From contig JABJJW010000002.1 of NCBI GenBank assembly GCA_018660685.1, positions 1 to 64,000 on the forward strand: a DNA stretch of 64,000 nt. The letters run 5' to 3'. Under the pieces are notes generated by a model, which was given only the letters and a program-made list of their open reading frames with translations, made no database searches and was not told the DNA's origin. The translations under genes and the position numbers were made by a program. This DNA is from Flavobacteriales bacterium (GTDB taxonomy: Bacteria; Bacteroidota; Bacteroidia; Flavobacteriales_G; Salibacteraceae). Below are positions 16,195-23,688 of this stretch, piece by piece; the stretch's first letter is position 1; the number at the start of each line of letters is the position of its first letter.

Positions 16195-17709
16195 GTGGCG
16201 AGATCTTTCAATATCTATTCTCAAAGACAGCGATGGAAATTGCTGTTGTTTTTAGTAGCGCTGGTAATCGTTGGCGTGTCGCTGGCCTACACCAAAACCT
16301 TAGTAGATAAAATTGCGCTAGAAGAACGGACCAAGGTTGAAATTTGGTCTGAAGCGGTTAAAAAGCGCTCTGCACTTGTTCACTATACAAGCAGGCTTTT
16401 TGACAAGCTTCAAGCAGGAGAACGTAAAAAGGTAGAACTATACCTAGAGGCGACGAACTATTTAGCGCGCCCGGATATTTCCGACGTGAGTTTCGCTCTC
16501 AATGTGCTGAACGACAACACAACCGTTCCTGTGATTCTCACCAATGAAAAAGGAGTGATCACATCTCATCGGAATATTATCATTCCAAAGGGTGAAAATG
16601 TAAAGGCATTTTTAGAGCAGGAATTGGAGTCGATGGCCTCACAATATGAACCAATCGAAATTGTTTATTACGGAAATGCGAAGGTCTATCTGTATTATAG
16701 AGACTCACGTTTATTTGCCGAACTGAAAACCACTTTTGATGATTTGCAGCAAAGCTTCATCTCGGAGCTCATGCTTAATGCTGCTTCGAGCCCACTAATT
16801 CTTTTGGATTCTGCTTCTGGAAAGGTAATCGAGGCTGGAAATGTTGAGCAGAGGGTTGTGGCGAATCCATTTTTACTCAAAGACAGACTTGCTTCGATGC
16901 GAGCTCAACATGATCCCATTTCTGTAGAGATAAATGGTCGAACAGCCTATGTCTATTACGAAGATTCCTATCTCCTGACCCAACTCACTTATTACCCTCT
17001 TGCTCAGTTTGGGGTAATCGGATTGTTCATGATGATTGCTTACTTGCTTTTCAGTACAGCGCGCAAAGCCGAGCAAAATCAGGTATGGGTCGGAATGAGC
17101 AAGGAAACCGCACATCAATTGGGAACACCACTTTCGTCTATGCTTGCCTGGGTTGAGCTGCTTCGTGAAAAAGAGGAAGGGAAGGCCATTGCAGATGAAC
17201 TTGAAAAGGACATAAACCGACTACAAGTTGTGACGGAGCGGTTCAGTAAGATTGGCTCCCAACCTGAATTGGTAGAACAGGATCTGGTACCTATTATCCA
17301 GGAAGAAGTTGAGTACTTCGAACACAGATTCGGAAAGAAGGTCGACTTTGAATTGATCTTGCCGAATTATCCAATCATTGTCACCCTCAATTCGTCCCTG
17401 TTTGAATGGGTTATTGAGAATCTGATCAAGAATGCGATTGATGCAATGGATGGAATCGGAAAGATTACCGTTGAGCTGGTTGACTTGGGTCATAAAGCTC
17501 ATTTGGAGGTTTCGGACACTGGAAAAGGATTGGCGAACACTCAATTTAAACGCGTTTTTGATCCGGGATTTACCACCAAAAAAAGAGGCTGGGGACTGGG
17601 TCTATCACTCAGCAAGAGAATCATTAAAGAGTATCACAGCGGTAAGATCTACGTACTGAAATCCGAAATTGGGAAGGGAACAACGTTTAGGATTTCACTG
17701 AGGAAGTAA
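16195..17709 (+). CDS. Membrane sensor histidine kinase without a linked response regulator
   Basis: A 504-residue kinase starting at GTG 16195. A transmembrane helix (about 14-32) is followed by a periplasmic sensor region of about 230 residues, a second helix (about 268-287) and a short linker. The H box AHQLGTPLSS contains the phospho-accepting His307. The ATPase domain has the N box ENLIKNAIDAMDG, the G1 box VSDTGKGL and the G2 box GWGLGLSLSKRI. All kinase motifs are intact. No response regulator gene is next to it (DUF2461 follows, AsmA-like precedes), so its partner must lie elsewhere. The stimulus is unknown. Confidence 0.9.
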   Translation: MARSFNIYSQRQRWKLLLFLVALVIVGVSLAYTKTLVDKIALEERTKVEIWSEAVKKRSALVHYTSRLFDKLQAGERKKVELYLEATNYLARPDISDVSFALNVLNDNTTVPVILTNEKGVITSHRNIIIPKGENVKAFLEQELESMASQYEPIEIVYYGNAKVYLYYRDSRLFAELKTTFDDLQQSFISELMLNAASSPLILLDSASGKVIEAGNVEQRVVANPFLLKDRLASMRAQHDPISVEINGRTAYVYYEDSYLLTQLTYYPLAQFGVIGLFMMIAYLLFSTARKAEQNQVWVGMSKETAHQLGTPLSSMLAWVELLREKEEGKAIADELEKDINRLQVVTERFSKIGSQPELVEQDLVPIIQEEVEYFEHRFGKKVDFELILPNYPIIVTLNSSLFEWVIENLIKNAIDAMDGIGKITVELVDLGHKAHLEVSDTGKGLANTQFKRVFDPGFTTKKRGWGLGLSLSKRIIKEYHSGKIYVLKSEIGKGTTFRISLRK

Positions 17710-17763
17710 AGCGGCCCATTTTATAGCTTTAGGATTACTTATCCTTGTATAAATCGCTCAGAT

Positions 17764-18435
17764 ATGGCCTGGTTCACAAAAGATTACGAGAAGTTCTTCA
17801 AAGAACTTTCATCGAACAATAACCGCGAATGGTTTACGGATAATAAGAAGAGATATGAGCAGCATGTCAAGAAGCCATTTTACGACTTCGTTGGCGACCT
17901 CATTCTTCGTATGCAGAAATACGATAAGGATTGTCGGATTGAACCGAAGGATGCCGTCTTCAGGATCTATCGAGATATCCGATTCTCAAAGGATAAAACG
18001 CCGTATAAAACTCAAATGAGCGCTATCATTAGTTCTGGAGGTAGAAAGAACATGACAAAGGCGGGGATGTATGTGGAAGTTGGTCATAAACATTTGAGGC
18101 TCTATGGCGGGCTTTATAGCCCAGATAAGGATCAACTGAATTCCGTGAGACAAGAAATTCTGTACAACCTCGAGGAATTTAATCGAGTCACGAAGGATAA
18201 GAAGTTCGTGAAGTATTTCGACAAATTAAGGGGAGAACAAAACAAGAGACTTCCTAAAGAGTACGCTGAAATTCAAGAGGAACAACCGCTAATTGCGAAT
18301 AAGCAGTTCTACTATTACACAGAATTAGACCCGGAACTTCTTCGCAGTGAATCGCTAATTGATGAACTATACCAAGCCTACGAAGCAAGTTTGAAGGTGC
18401 AAGCCTTTTTGTACGTGCCTGTTGCTGATAAATAG
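17764..18435 (+). CDS. DUF2461 family protein
   Basis: A 223-residue soluble protein of the DUF2461 (TIGR02453) family, of unknown function. The family signature is clear: an N-terminal FFKELSSNNNREWFTDNKKRYE segment, then FRIYRDIRFSKDKTPYKTQMSA, then GMYVEVG and a GGLYSPD loop. Its length is typical. It follows the histidine kinase by 54 bp on the same strand and may share its transcript; TATCCTTG upstream is one base from the -7 consensus. It ends one base before the stop of the convergent DUF3078 gene. Confidence 0.85.
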   Translation: MAWFTKDYEKFFKELSSNNNREWFTDNKKRYEQHVKKPFYDFVGDLILRMQKYDKDCRIEPKDAVFRIYRDIRFSKDKTPYKTQMSAIISSGGRKNMTKAGMYVEVGHKHLRLYGGLYSPDKDQLNSVRQEILYNLEEFNRVTKDKKFVKYFDKLRGEQNKRLPKEYAEIQEEQPLIANKQFYYYTELDPELLRSESLIDELYQAYEASLKVQAFLYVPVADK

Positions 18436-18436
18436 A

Positions 18437-19357
18437 CTATTTGATTTGGTATTGAACACCTAAGGCAAAAACCTCTTTGAACTGTGTGCGTGGTCCAGCA
18501 CCATCGACTATACCATCATCATTTCTGTCAACATCAAAGCGGATGTCATCATCGTAGATGAGATGAGTTGTGATACTCGCTGACAAGAAATCATTGATTT
18601 TCATTGCGATCAAAGTTTCCCAGTTAACATCAATGTTTTGAGGGTTGTTTAGGTAATTGGAAAACAGGTCAAGTTTCGAAGTGAGCTTGACATTCTTCAC
18701 AAGTTCCTTTTGATACTGAAACTTGACGAATCCTCCGATTTCTGCTCTGATTGTTTCTCCTGGTTCAACTCCGAACGCTCCTGCCGCCGACAGTCGCACA
18801 TTATCTACAATCGTGGTCTTGTTCGTCACCGGTGAAACGTATGCAGAGAAAGCATCACTTGGCTTATAGTCGATACCGATACCGGCAATGATATATGCTG
18901 GAGAAAATGGATCAGAAATTAATGGAGAAGGTGTTTGACCAAAGTCATAACCAGCGTCCCATTGTGTCCTGAACGTAAACATCGCTGCCCAAGAGGTATT
19001 TATAACTGGAGTGGTTCGTCCAAGTTTGGAGTTAAACTCGAATCGATCATCTGTCTTTTGAAAAACTCCCGCTTCACCCAATCTCGTTAGTCCGTAGGCA
19101 GCGTCTATTGAGTTGTCCCATGTCACCTTATCCTTCTTGTAGTTGAAGGTGTAGTTGAAAAGCGCAGTTCCATTGAAGGAGGATTGTCCACCGCCTTGCC
19201 AATTGTCCAAATAAGTTTGGGAGAAATTGAGGCCTATAACTCCAGTACGCGTCCAATTTGACGTCGCTTCGTCAGTAGTCTCGGCTTCATCTTGTGCGTA
19301 GGAATTAAATGAAAGCGTCAATAGTATAAATGAAATGGCGGTCAGTCTAATCATCAT
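18437..19357 (-). CDS. DUF3078 family outer-membrane-type protein
   Basis: A 306-residue protein, taking the ATG at 19357. The frame is open 24 codons further upstream, but that would put sequence before the signal peptide (MMIRLTAISFILLTLSFNSYAQ) and overlap the neighbouring gene. The mature part is rich in alternating aromatic-polar strands (VIGLNFSQTYLDNWQGGGQSS, LFNYTFNYKKDKVTWDNSID) and ends in a short aromatic strand FALGVQYQIK, as expected of a beta-barrel. These features match DUF3078, a Bacteroidota-specific family of unknown function. It starts 10 bp after the enoyl-CoA hydratase-family gene, so the two are likely cotranscribed. Confidence 0.8.
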   Translation of the reverse strand: MMIRLTAISFILLTLSFNSYAQDEAETTDEATSNWTRTGVIGLNFSQTYLDNWQGGGQSSFNGTALFNYTFNYKKDKVTWDNSIDAAYGLTRLGEAGVFQKTDDRFEFNSKLGRTTPVINTSWAAMFTFRTQWDAGYDFGQTPSPLISDPFSPAYIIAGIGIDYKPSDAFSAYVSPVTNKTTIVDNVRLSAAGAFGVEPGETIRAEIGGFVKFQYQKELVKNVKLTSKLDLFSNYLNNPQNIDVNWETLIAMKINDFLSASITTHLIYDDDIRFDVDRNDDGIVDGAGPRTQFKEVFALGVQYQIK

Positions 19358-19367
19358 TTGTAAGCTG

Positions 19368-20126
19368 TTATTTTGATTTAAATCTGCTGATTGCCTTTCG
19401 AGTGAATTCAGATAGAACAAGTCGTCCACTCACCTCTGCTCTTTCTGTCAGAAGGGTATCCCAGTGTTCCGTTCCTTCCCAAAAAATTCGTTTCATTTCA
19501 GCCATTGCAGCGGGGTTAAAGGTCTTTATTTTTTCTAAAAATCCAACTAACGTCGAATCCATAGCCTCAATATCTTCCGAAACACTGGCATACAGCCCTT
19601 TTTGTTTTGCCCAATCGGCATTTCGCCATTCAGTCGCATCTGTTGCCAATTCGCTGAAGGCGGAAGTTCCAATTTTTCGTTCTACTGCTGGACCGACTAC
19701 AAATGGTCCGATTCCAACTGCCAGTTCACTCAATTTGACAGAAGCAAATTTTGTGGCAAAACAATAGTCGGCGCTGGCCGCAACTCCGACTCCTCCACCA
19801 ACAGCTTTTCCCTGCACGCGTCCAACTACAAATTTTGGACATGTCCGAATAGCGTTTATCACCTTAGCAAACCCACTAAAGAATTCTTTTCCCGTCGACT
19901 CATCATCAATCGCAATCAACTCGTCAAAACTTGCTCCTGCACAGAAAGCTCGCTCACCTGCAGATCGGAGTAGAATGGCAACGATCGCTTCATTGTTGCC
20001 AGCTTCGGTAATCGTTTCGGCTAGTTGGCTGAGTATGAGTCCAGGAAGTGAATTGCTCTGAGGGTGAAAGAATTCAATTGTTCCAATTCCATCTTTAACT
20101 CTAAGCTCCACATACGCTTCGTTCAT
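19368..20126 (-). CDS. Enoyl-CoA hydratase/isomerase family protein
   Basis: A 252-residue crotonase-fold protein. The CoA-binding and oxyanion-hole segments are present: SAGERAFCAGASFDEL (about 53-69) and GRVQGKAVGGGVGVAASADY (about 101-120). In classical enoyl-CoA hydratase the loop reads GGGxELAxxCD with a catalytic Glu; here that position is Val or Gly (GGGVGVA). The second Glu is kept in KLSELAVGIGP. This single-Glu pattern is seen in methylglutaconyl-CoA hydratases and some isomerases, so leucine breakdown is one possibility. The substrate is unproven. Confidence 0.75.
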   Translation of the reverse strand: MNEAYVELRVKDGIGTIEFFHPQSNSLPGLILSQLAETITEAGNNEAIVAILLRSAGERAFCAGASFDELIAIDDESTGKEFFSGFAKVINAIRTCPKFVVGRVQGKAVGGGVGVAASADYCFATKFASVKLSELAVGIGPFVVGPAVERKIGTSAFSELATDATEWRNADWAKQKGLYASVSEDIEAMDSTLVGFLEKIKTFNPAAMAEMKRIFWEGTEHWDTLLTERAEVSGRLVLSEFTRKAISRFKSK

Positions 20127-20236
20127 CGTGCAAATTTTCGCAAAGAAACTATTTCAAGATAGAATTCAAGCACTTCAGTTAACATGCGTATTTGAAAACT
20201 TTCAACCTTGCCACACCTTCAAGCTTGTCCTCAATT

Positions 20237-20244
20237 TAGCTTTG
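20237..20244 (+). promoter_or_regulatory. -7 box TAGCTTTG before the YwqK-repeat gene
   Basis: A perfect TAnnTTTG match that ends five bases before the ATG at 20250. If used, the transcript would begin at or next to the start codon. It also argues against the upstream TTG (20208) as the start. Confidence 0.45.
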
Positions 20245-20249
20245 ATCTC

Positions 20250-21866
20250 ATGCGACCAATACTCATTATTTTCCTCTTCGCTGCGTTCACATCCACTGCT
20301 CAAGAGAACTCATCTCCTGTTGTGCCTAAGGTTCAAAAGCAACCTTATGTCGACTTCTATGATGATGATCAAACTCAGAAGTACAGTGAGGGAATGTTTC
20401 TCAATGGGAAAAAGCACGGTCCTTGGATCTACTATTACCAAAATGGGAAGAAGCAAGAAGAATCCAATTACAACAATGGCAAGCATAGCGGTAAGGTCAC
20501 TTATTGGTATGACGATGGCCAACGAAAGGCCGAAGGATATTTTAAATTATACTTTCAAAATGGTCTTCTTACTACGCTGAGAGACAGCATATACAGGTCA
20601 TGGTATCCGAATGGAAATCAATCAGAAAAAGGAGAATATGACTACGATGTGAAAATCGGTGAGTGGTCGACTTATTTTCCTGAAGGTGATCTGTGGAAGA
20701 AGGTTCTTTATGTTGGTGGGGCGATGCACCCATTCGAAGGTTGGAATAAGGAGTTGATCCAGACACTCAACAATGGGAATGGAATTCTATATGATTATTA
20801 TGAGGCCGGACCACTCAAGTCGCTTGTGACCATAAAGGATTCGATAATTAATGGGCTGACTCAGCATTATTGGGAAAACGGAAACTTGAAGTCGGAAGGC
20901 ACAACTGTAGATATCGAGCAGGTCGGCTTATGGAAGTATTTCTACGAAGAAGGCGAGAAGTGGAAAGAGATTGAATATGAAGGAGGGGAGTTGGATGGCG
21001 CCTACCGTAACTGGTATCCAAATGGTGAGTTTAGTGTGACTGGAACTTATTCAAAAGGAGCTAAGAATGGTAAATGGATCTGGTTTAATTCGACTGGTAA
21101 GTTATACATGCAGGGCGAGTTTCAGTCTGGGAAGCAACATGGTCACTGGCTTTACTATTTCGAAAATGGAAAAGTGGAAAGTGAAGGAGAGTTCGCTGAC
21201 GACCTTCGAGAAGGTGCTTGGAAAATGTTCTATAAGAATGGAGCGAAATGGAAGTTAGGTTCTTACAAAAAAGATAAGAAAGACGGTTTTTGGCAAACCT
21301 TTTTTGAGAATGGTACCAAGTTGCAAGAGGGTAATTATACCAGTGGAAAGGAGAATGGAAAGTGGAGTTCTTGGTATGAGAATGGTCAACTGAAAGATGA
21401 AGGTGTATACAAGGAAGGATTGATGCACGGTAATTGGGTCGGAAACTTCAACAATGGTAAGACGAACTATGAAGGCGTTAGAATGAATGGATTAAAGGAT
21501 GGCGCATGGAATTATGGCTATCTAAGTGGCAAGCCAAGGGAACAGGGGTCATATAAGGACGGAAAGAAGGATGGTGCTTGGGTTTACTACTATGAGGCCG
21601 GAAATGTTGACTATGAATGTTCTTATAAGGAAGGCTCAAAAAATGGGAAGTGCACGTACTATTTCCCGCATGGTTCCAAAATGAGAGAAGAGGCCTATGA
21701 AATGGATCGACTCAGCGGCGCCAGTAAAATGTGGAACAAGACGGGAACACTGATCAGTTTACGCAATTATAAGAACGGAGTACCTCATGGAAAGGCCGTC
21801 AATTACGATGACGATGGAAAGGTTCTAAACTCAATGACCTACAAAGAAGGAGCAAGGCAGAAATAG
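20250..21866 (+). CDS. Secreted YwqK/MORN-type repeat protein
   Basis: A 538-residue exported protein, starting at ATG 20250 (signal peptide MRPILIIFLFAAFTSTAQ). Nearly all the rest is a tandem array of about 20 repeats of roughly 23 residues with the form 'Y-x-x-G-x-x-x-G-x-W-x-x-Y-Y-x-N-G', for example KHGPWIYYYQNGKKQEE and KDGAWVYYYEAGNVDYE. Pfam places such repeats in the MORN_2 / YwqK 'toxin-antitoxin antitoxin' family, but no toxin gene is adjacent and a signal peptide does not fit a cytoplasmic antitoxin. A beta-solenoid binding surface in the periplasm or at the cell surface is more likely. There is no type IX sorting domain. Confidence 0.75.
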   Translation: MRPILIIFLFAAFTSTAQENSSPVVPKVQKQPYVDFYDDDQTQKYSEGMFLNGKKHGPWIYYYQNGKKQEESNYNNGKHSGKVTYWYDDGQRKAEGYFKLYFQNGLLTTLRDSIYRSWYPNGNQSEKGEYDYDVKIGEWSTYFPEGDLWKKVLYVGGAMHPFEGWNKELIQTLNNGNGILYDYYEAGPLKSLVTIKDSIINGLTQHYWENGNLKSEGTTVDIEQVGLWKYFYEEGEKWKEIEYEGGELDGAYRNWYPNGEFSVTGTYSKGAKNGKWIWFNSTGKLYMQGEFQSGKQHGHWLYYFENGKVESEGEFADDLREGAWKMFYKNGAKWKLGSYKKDKKDGFWQTFFENGTKLQEGNYTSGKENGKWSSWYENGQLKDEGVYKEGLMHGNWVGNFNNGKTNYEGVRMNGLKDGAWNYGYLSGKPREQGSYKDGKKDGAWVYYYEAGNVDYECSYKEGSKNGKCTYYFPHGSKMREEAYEMDRLSGASKMWNKTGTLISLRNYKNGVPHGKAVNYDDDGKVLNSMTYKEGARQK

Positions 21867-21891
21867 GGTGTAAAAATCCAATTGCAACGAC

Positions 21892-21899
21892 TATATTTG
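21892..21899 (+). promoter_or_regulatory. -7 box TATATTTG for rimP-nusA-infB
   Basis: A perfect TAnnTTTG match 51 bases before the rimP ATG. Transcription would start near 21905, upstream of the hairpin at 21916-21942. Confidence 0.5.
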
Positions 21900-21915
21900 C
21901 GGCGTCAAATGAATC

Positions 21916-21942
21916 TGAGGGGAAGTTCCCCTCATTTTTTTT
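21916..21942 (+). terminator. Intrinsic terminator or attenuator in front of rimP
   Basis: A perfect 8-bp stem TGAGGGGA/TCCCCTCA with a 3-nt loop AGT, followed by eight T residues: the classical rho-independent form. It lies 50 bp after the stop of the YwqK-repeat gene and 7 bp before the rimP ATG. It could end the upstream transcript. However, it also lies downstream of the perfect -7 box at 21892-21899, so the rimP transcript itself would have to read through it. Confidence 0.75.
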
Positions 21943-21949
21943 ACGTGTA

Positions 21950-22399
21950 ATGCCGATTTCTGAAGCACATATCAGAAACCTTGTTGAGGAGAAACTAGCT
22001 GATACTTCGATGTTTATCGTCGAACTCACAGTCGGATCTTCCAATAAGATTAAGATTGAATTAGACTCCTTAGACGGGGTCAATATCGATGATTGTGTAG
22101 GGGTAAGTCGACATGTTGAGCATCAGTTGGATCGCGATGAGACTGATTTTGAGTTGCAGGTGAGCTCAGCCGGAATAGACAAACCTTTGCGAGACAAGAG
22201 GCAATACACGAAAAACGTGGGTAGGGAAATAAAGGTGCGAACCCTTAGCGGTGATGAGTTGAAAGGAAAACTTGTTTCAGCAACAGAGGAGATCAAACTG
22301 GAATTGCCTGCAAACAAAAAGAAGAAGTTGCCAGTGCGTGAAGCAACGGTTGCTTGGGAAGAAATAGCGGAAACTAAAGTCATTATATCATTTAAGTAA
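21950..22399 (+). CDS. rimP: Ribosome maturation factor RimP
   Basis: A 149-residue protein that assists maturation of the 30S subunit. The family pattern is visible: an N-terminal domain with SEAHIRNLVEEKLADTSMFIVELTV, the conserved IELDSLDGVNIDDCVGVSRHVEHQLD segment, and VSSAGIDKPLRDKRQY (the 'SPGxDRPL' motif as SSAGIDKPL). A C-terminal Sm-like domain begins near 95. It is first in the standard rimP-nusA-infB operon, with 11 bp to nusA. The terminator-like hairpin directly upstream may control its expression. Confidence 0.93.
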   Translation: MPISEAHIRNLVEEKLADTSMFIVELTVGSSNKIKIELDSLDGVNIDDCVGVSRHVEHQLDRDETDFELQVSSAGIDKPLRDKRQYTKNVGREIKVRTLSGDELKGKLVSATEEIKLELPANKKKKLPVREATVAWEEIAETKVIISFK

Positions 22400-22410
22400 A
22401 GGAACAAGCA

Positions 22411-23646
22411 ATGAATGCTATAGAGCTTATTGAATCGTTTCAGGATTTTAAAGAATTCAAGAACATTGATCGGGTTACGATGATGCACATCTTGGAGGAC
22501 GTAATCCGCTCTATGATTGAAAAGGAGTTTGAAGATGATTCAAACTTTGACGTAATCATAAACCCAGATAAGGGTGACCTCGAGATCTGGAGAAACAGAA
22601 TCATCGTTGAAAACGGTGCTGTAGAAGACGACCTTCAAGAAATTGAGTACAAAAAAGCGATTCTCATCGAACCTGACTTTGAGGTTGGTGAAGAAGCGTC
22701 AGAAGAATACAAAATCGAAAACTTCGGTCGAAGAGCAATTCTCTCACTTCGTCAGAATCTTGTTGCTAAAATTCAGGAGCTGGAGAAAGATTCGATTTAC
22801 AAGAAGTACAAGGATAAGGTTGGCGATATTATCACTGGGGAGGTTTATCAGATCTGGAAGCGAGAAATTCTCGTTTTGGATGATGAAGGGAATGAATTGG
22901 TTCTTCCTAAGTCAGAACAAATTCCAACCGACTACTTCAAGAAAGGAGATACAGTTCGAGCGGTTGTGAGCAAGGTTGACATGAAGAATGCCAGCCCTAT
23001 TATCATTCTTTCAAGAACAAGTCCTTCATTCTTGGAGCGATTATTCGAAATGGAAGTTCCGGAGATCTTCGACGGATTGATTACAATCAAGAAGATTGTT
23101 CGTGAGCCAGGAGAGCGTGCTAAAGTTGCGGTTGAATCATACGATGACAGAATTGATCCGGTAGGAGCATGTGTCGGAATGAAAGGGTCGCGTATTCATG
23201 GAATCGTAAGAGAATTGAGAAATGAGAACATTGATGTGATCAATTTCACTGGCAATTCTCAACTATTCATTCAACGATCGCTTAGTCCAGCTAAGATCAC
23301 CAACATTACTCTGAACGATGATAATGGCCATGCCAGTGTTTATCTGAAACCAGACCAAGTTTCACTTGCGATTGGAAAAGGCGGACACAACATTAAGTTG
23401 GCTGGGAAGCTCACCGGATATGAAATTGATGTTTTTCGTGAATCCGAAGAGGATATTGAAGATGTGGATTTGGAAGAATTTGCAGATGAAATCGATTCTT
23501 GGATCATTGATGAACTCAAGACAATTGGATGTGATACGGCAAAAAGTGTTTTGGAAATCAGCCCTGGTGATTTGGTAAAACGAACAGATCTGGAGGAAGA
23601 AACGATTAAGGAAATCATGGGCATCCTAAAGGCTGAATTTGAATAA
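22411..23646 (+). CDS. nusA: Transcription termination/antitermination factor NusA
   Basis: A 411-residue protein that binds RNA polymerase and modulates pausing, hairpin-dependent termination and antitermination. An N-terminal polymerase-binding domain (1-125) is followed by an S1 domain (about 137-195, GDIITGEVYQIWKREILVLDD). The KH1 domain has GACVGMKGSRIHGIVREL (about 250-270) and KH2 has SLAIGKGGHNIKLAGKLTGYEI (about 310-332). The C-terminal end is a helical SWIIDELKTIGCDTAKSVLE segment. The length is normal for organisms without the full acidic repeats. It is second in the operon. A AAAGGA motif about 7 bp upstream of the ATG is one of the few Shine-Dalgarno-like sites in the window. 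Confidence 0.96.
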   Translation: MNAIELIESFQDFKEFKNIDRVTMMHILEDVIRSMIEKEFEDDSNFDVIINPDKGDLEIWRNRIIVENGAVEDDLQEIEYKKAILIEPDFEVGEEASEEYKIENFGRRAILSLRQNLVAKIQELEKDSIYKKYKDKVGDIITGEVYQIWKREILVLDDEGNELVLPKSEQIPTDYFKKGDTVRAVVSKVDMKNASPIIILSRTSPSFLERLFEMEVPEIFDGLITIKKIVREPGERAKVAVESYDDRIDPVGACVGMKGSRIHGIVRELRNENIDVINFTGNSQLFIQRSLSPAKITNITLNDDNGHASVYLKPDQVSLAIGKGGHNIKLAGKLTGYEIDVFRESEEDIEDVDLEEFADEIDSWIIDELKTIGCDTAKSVLEISPGDLVKRTDLEEETIKEIMGILKAEFE

Positions 23647-23688
23647 CCCAGACCTAAAACTTAAAATAACGAGATTCGCATATCATTT

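Noticed and set aside
20250-21866. Possible DNA tandem repeat or CRISPR-like array
   Set aside because: The periodicity is at protein level, with repeats of about 23 residues that vary in DNA sequence; there are no constant repeats separated by unique spacers.
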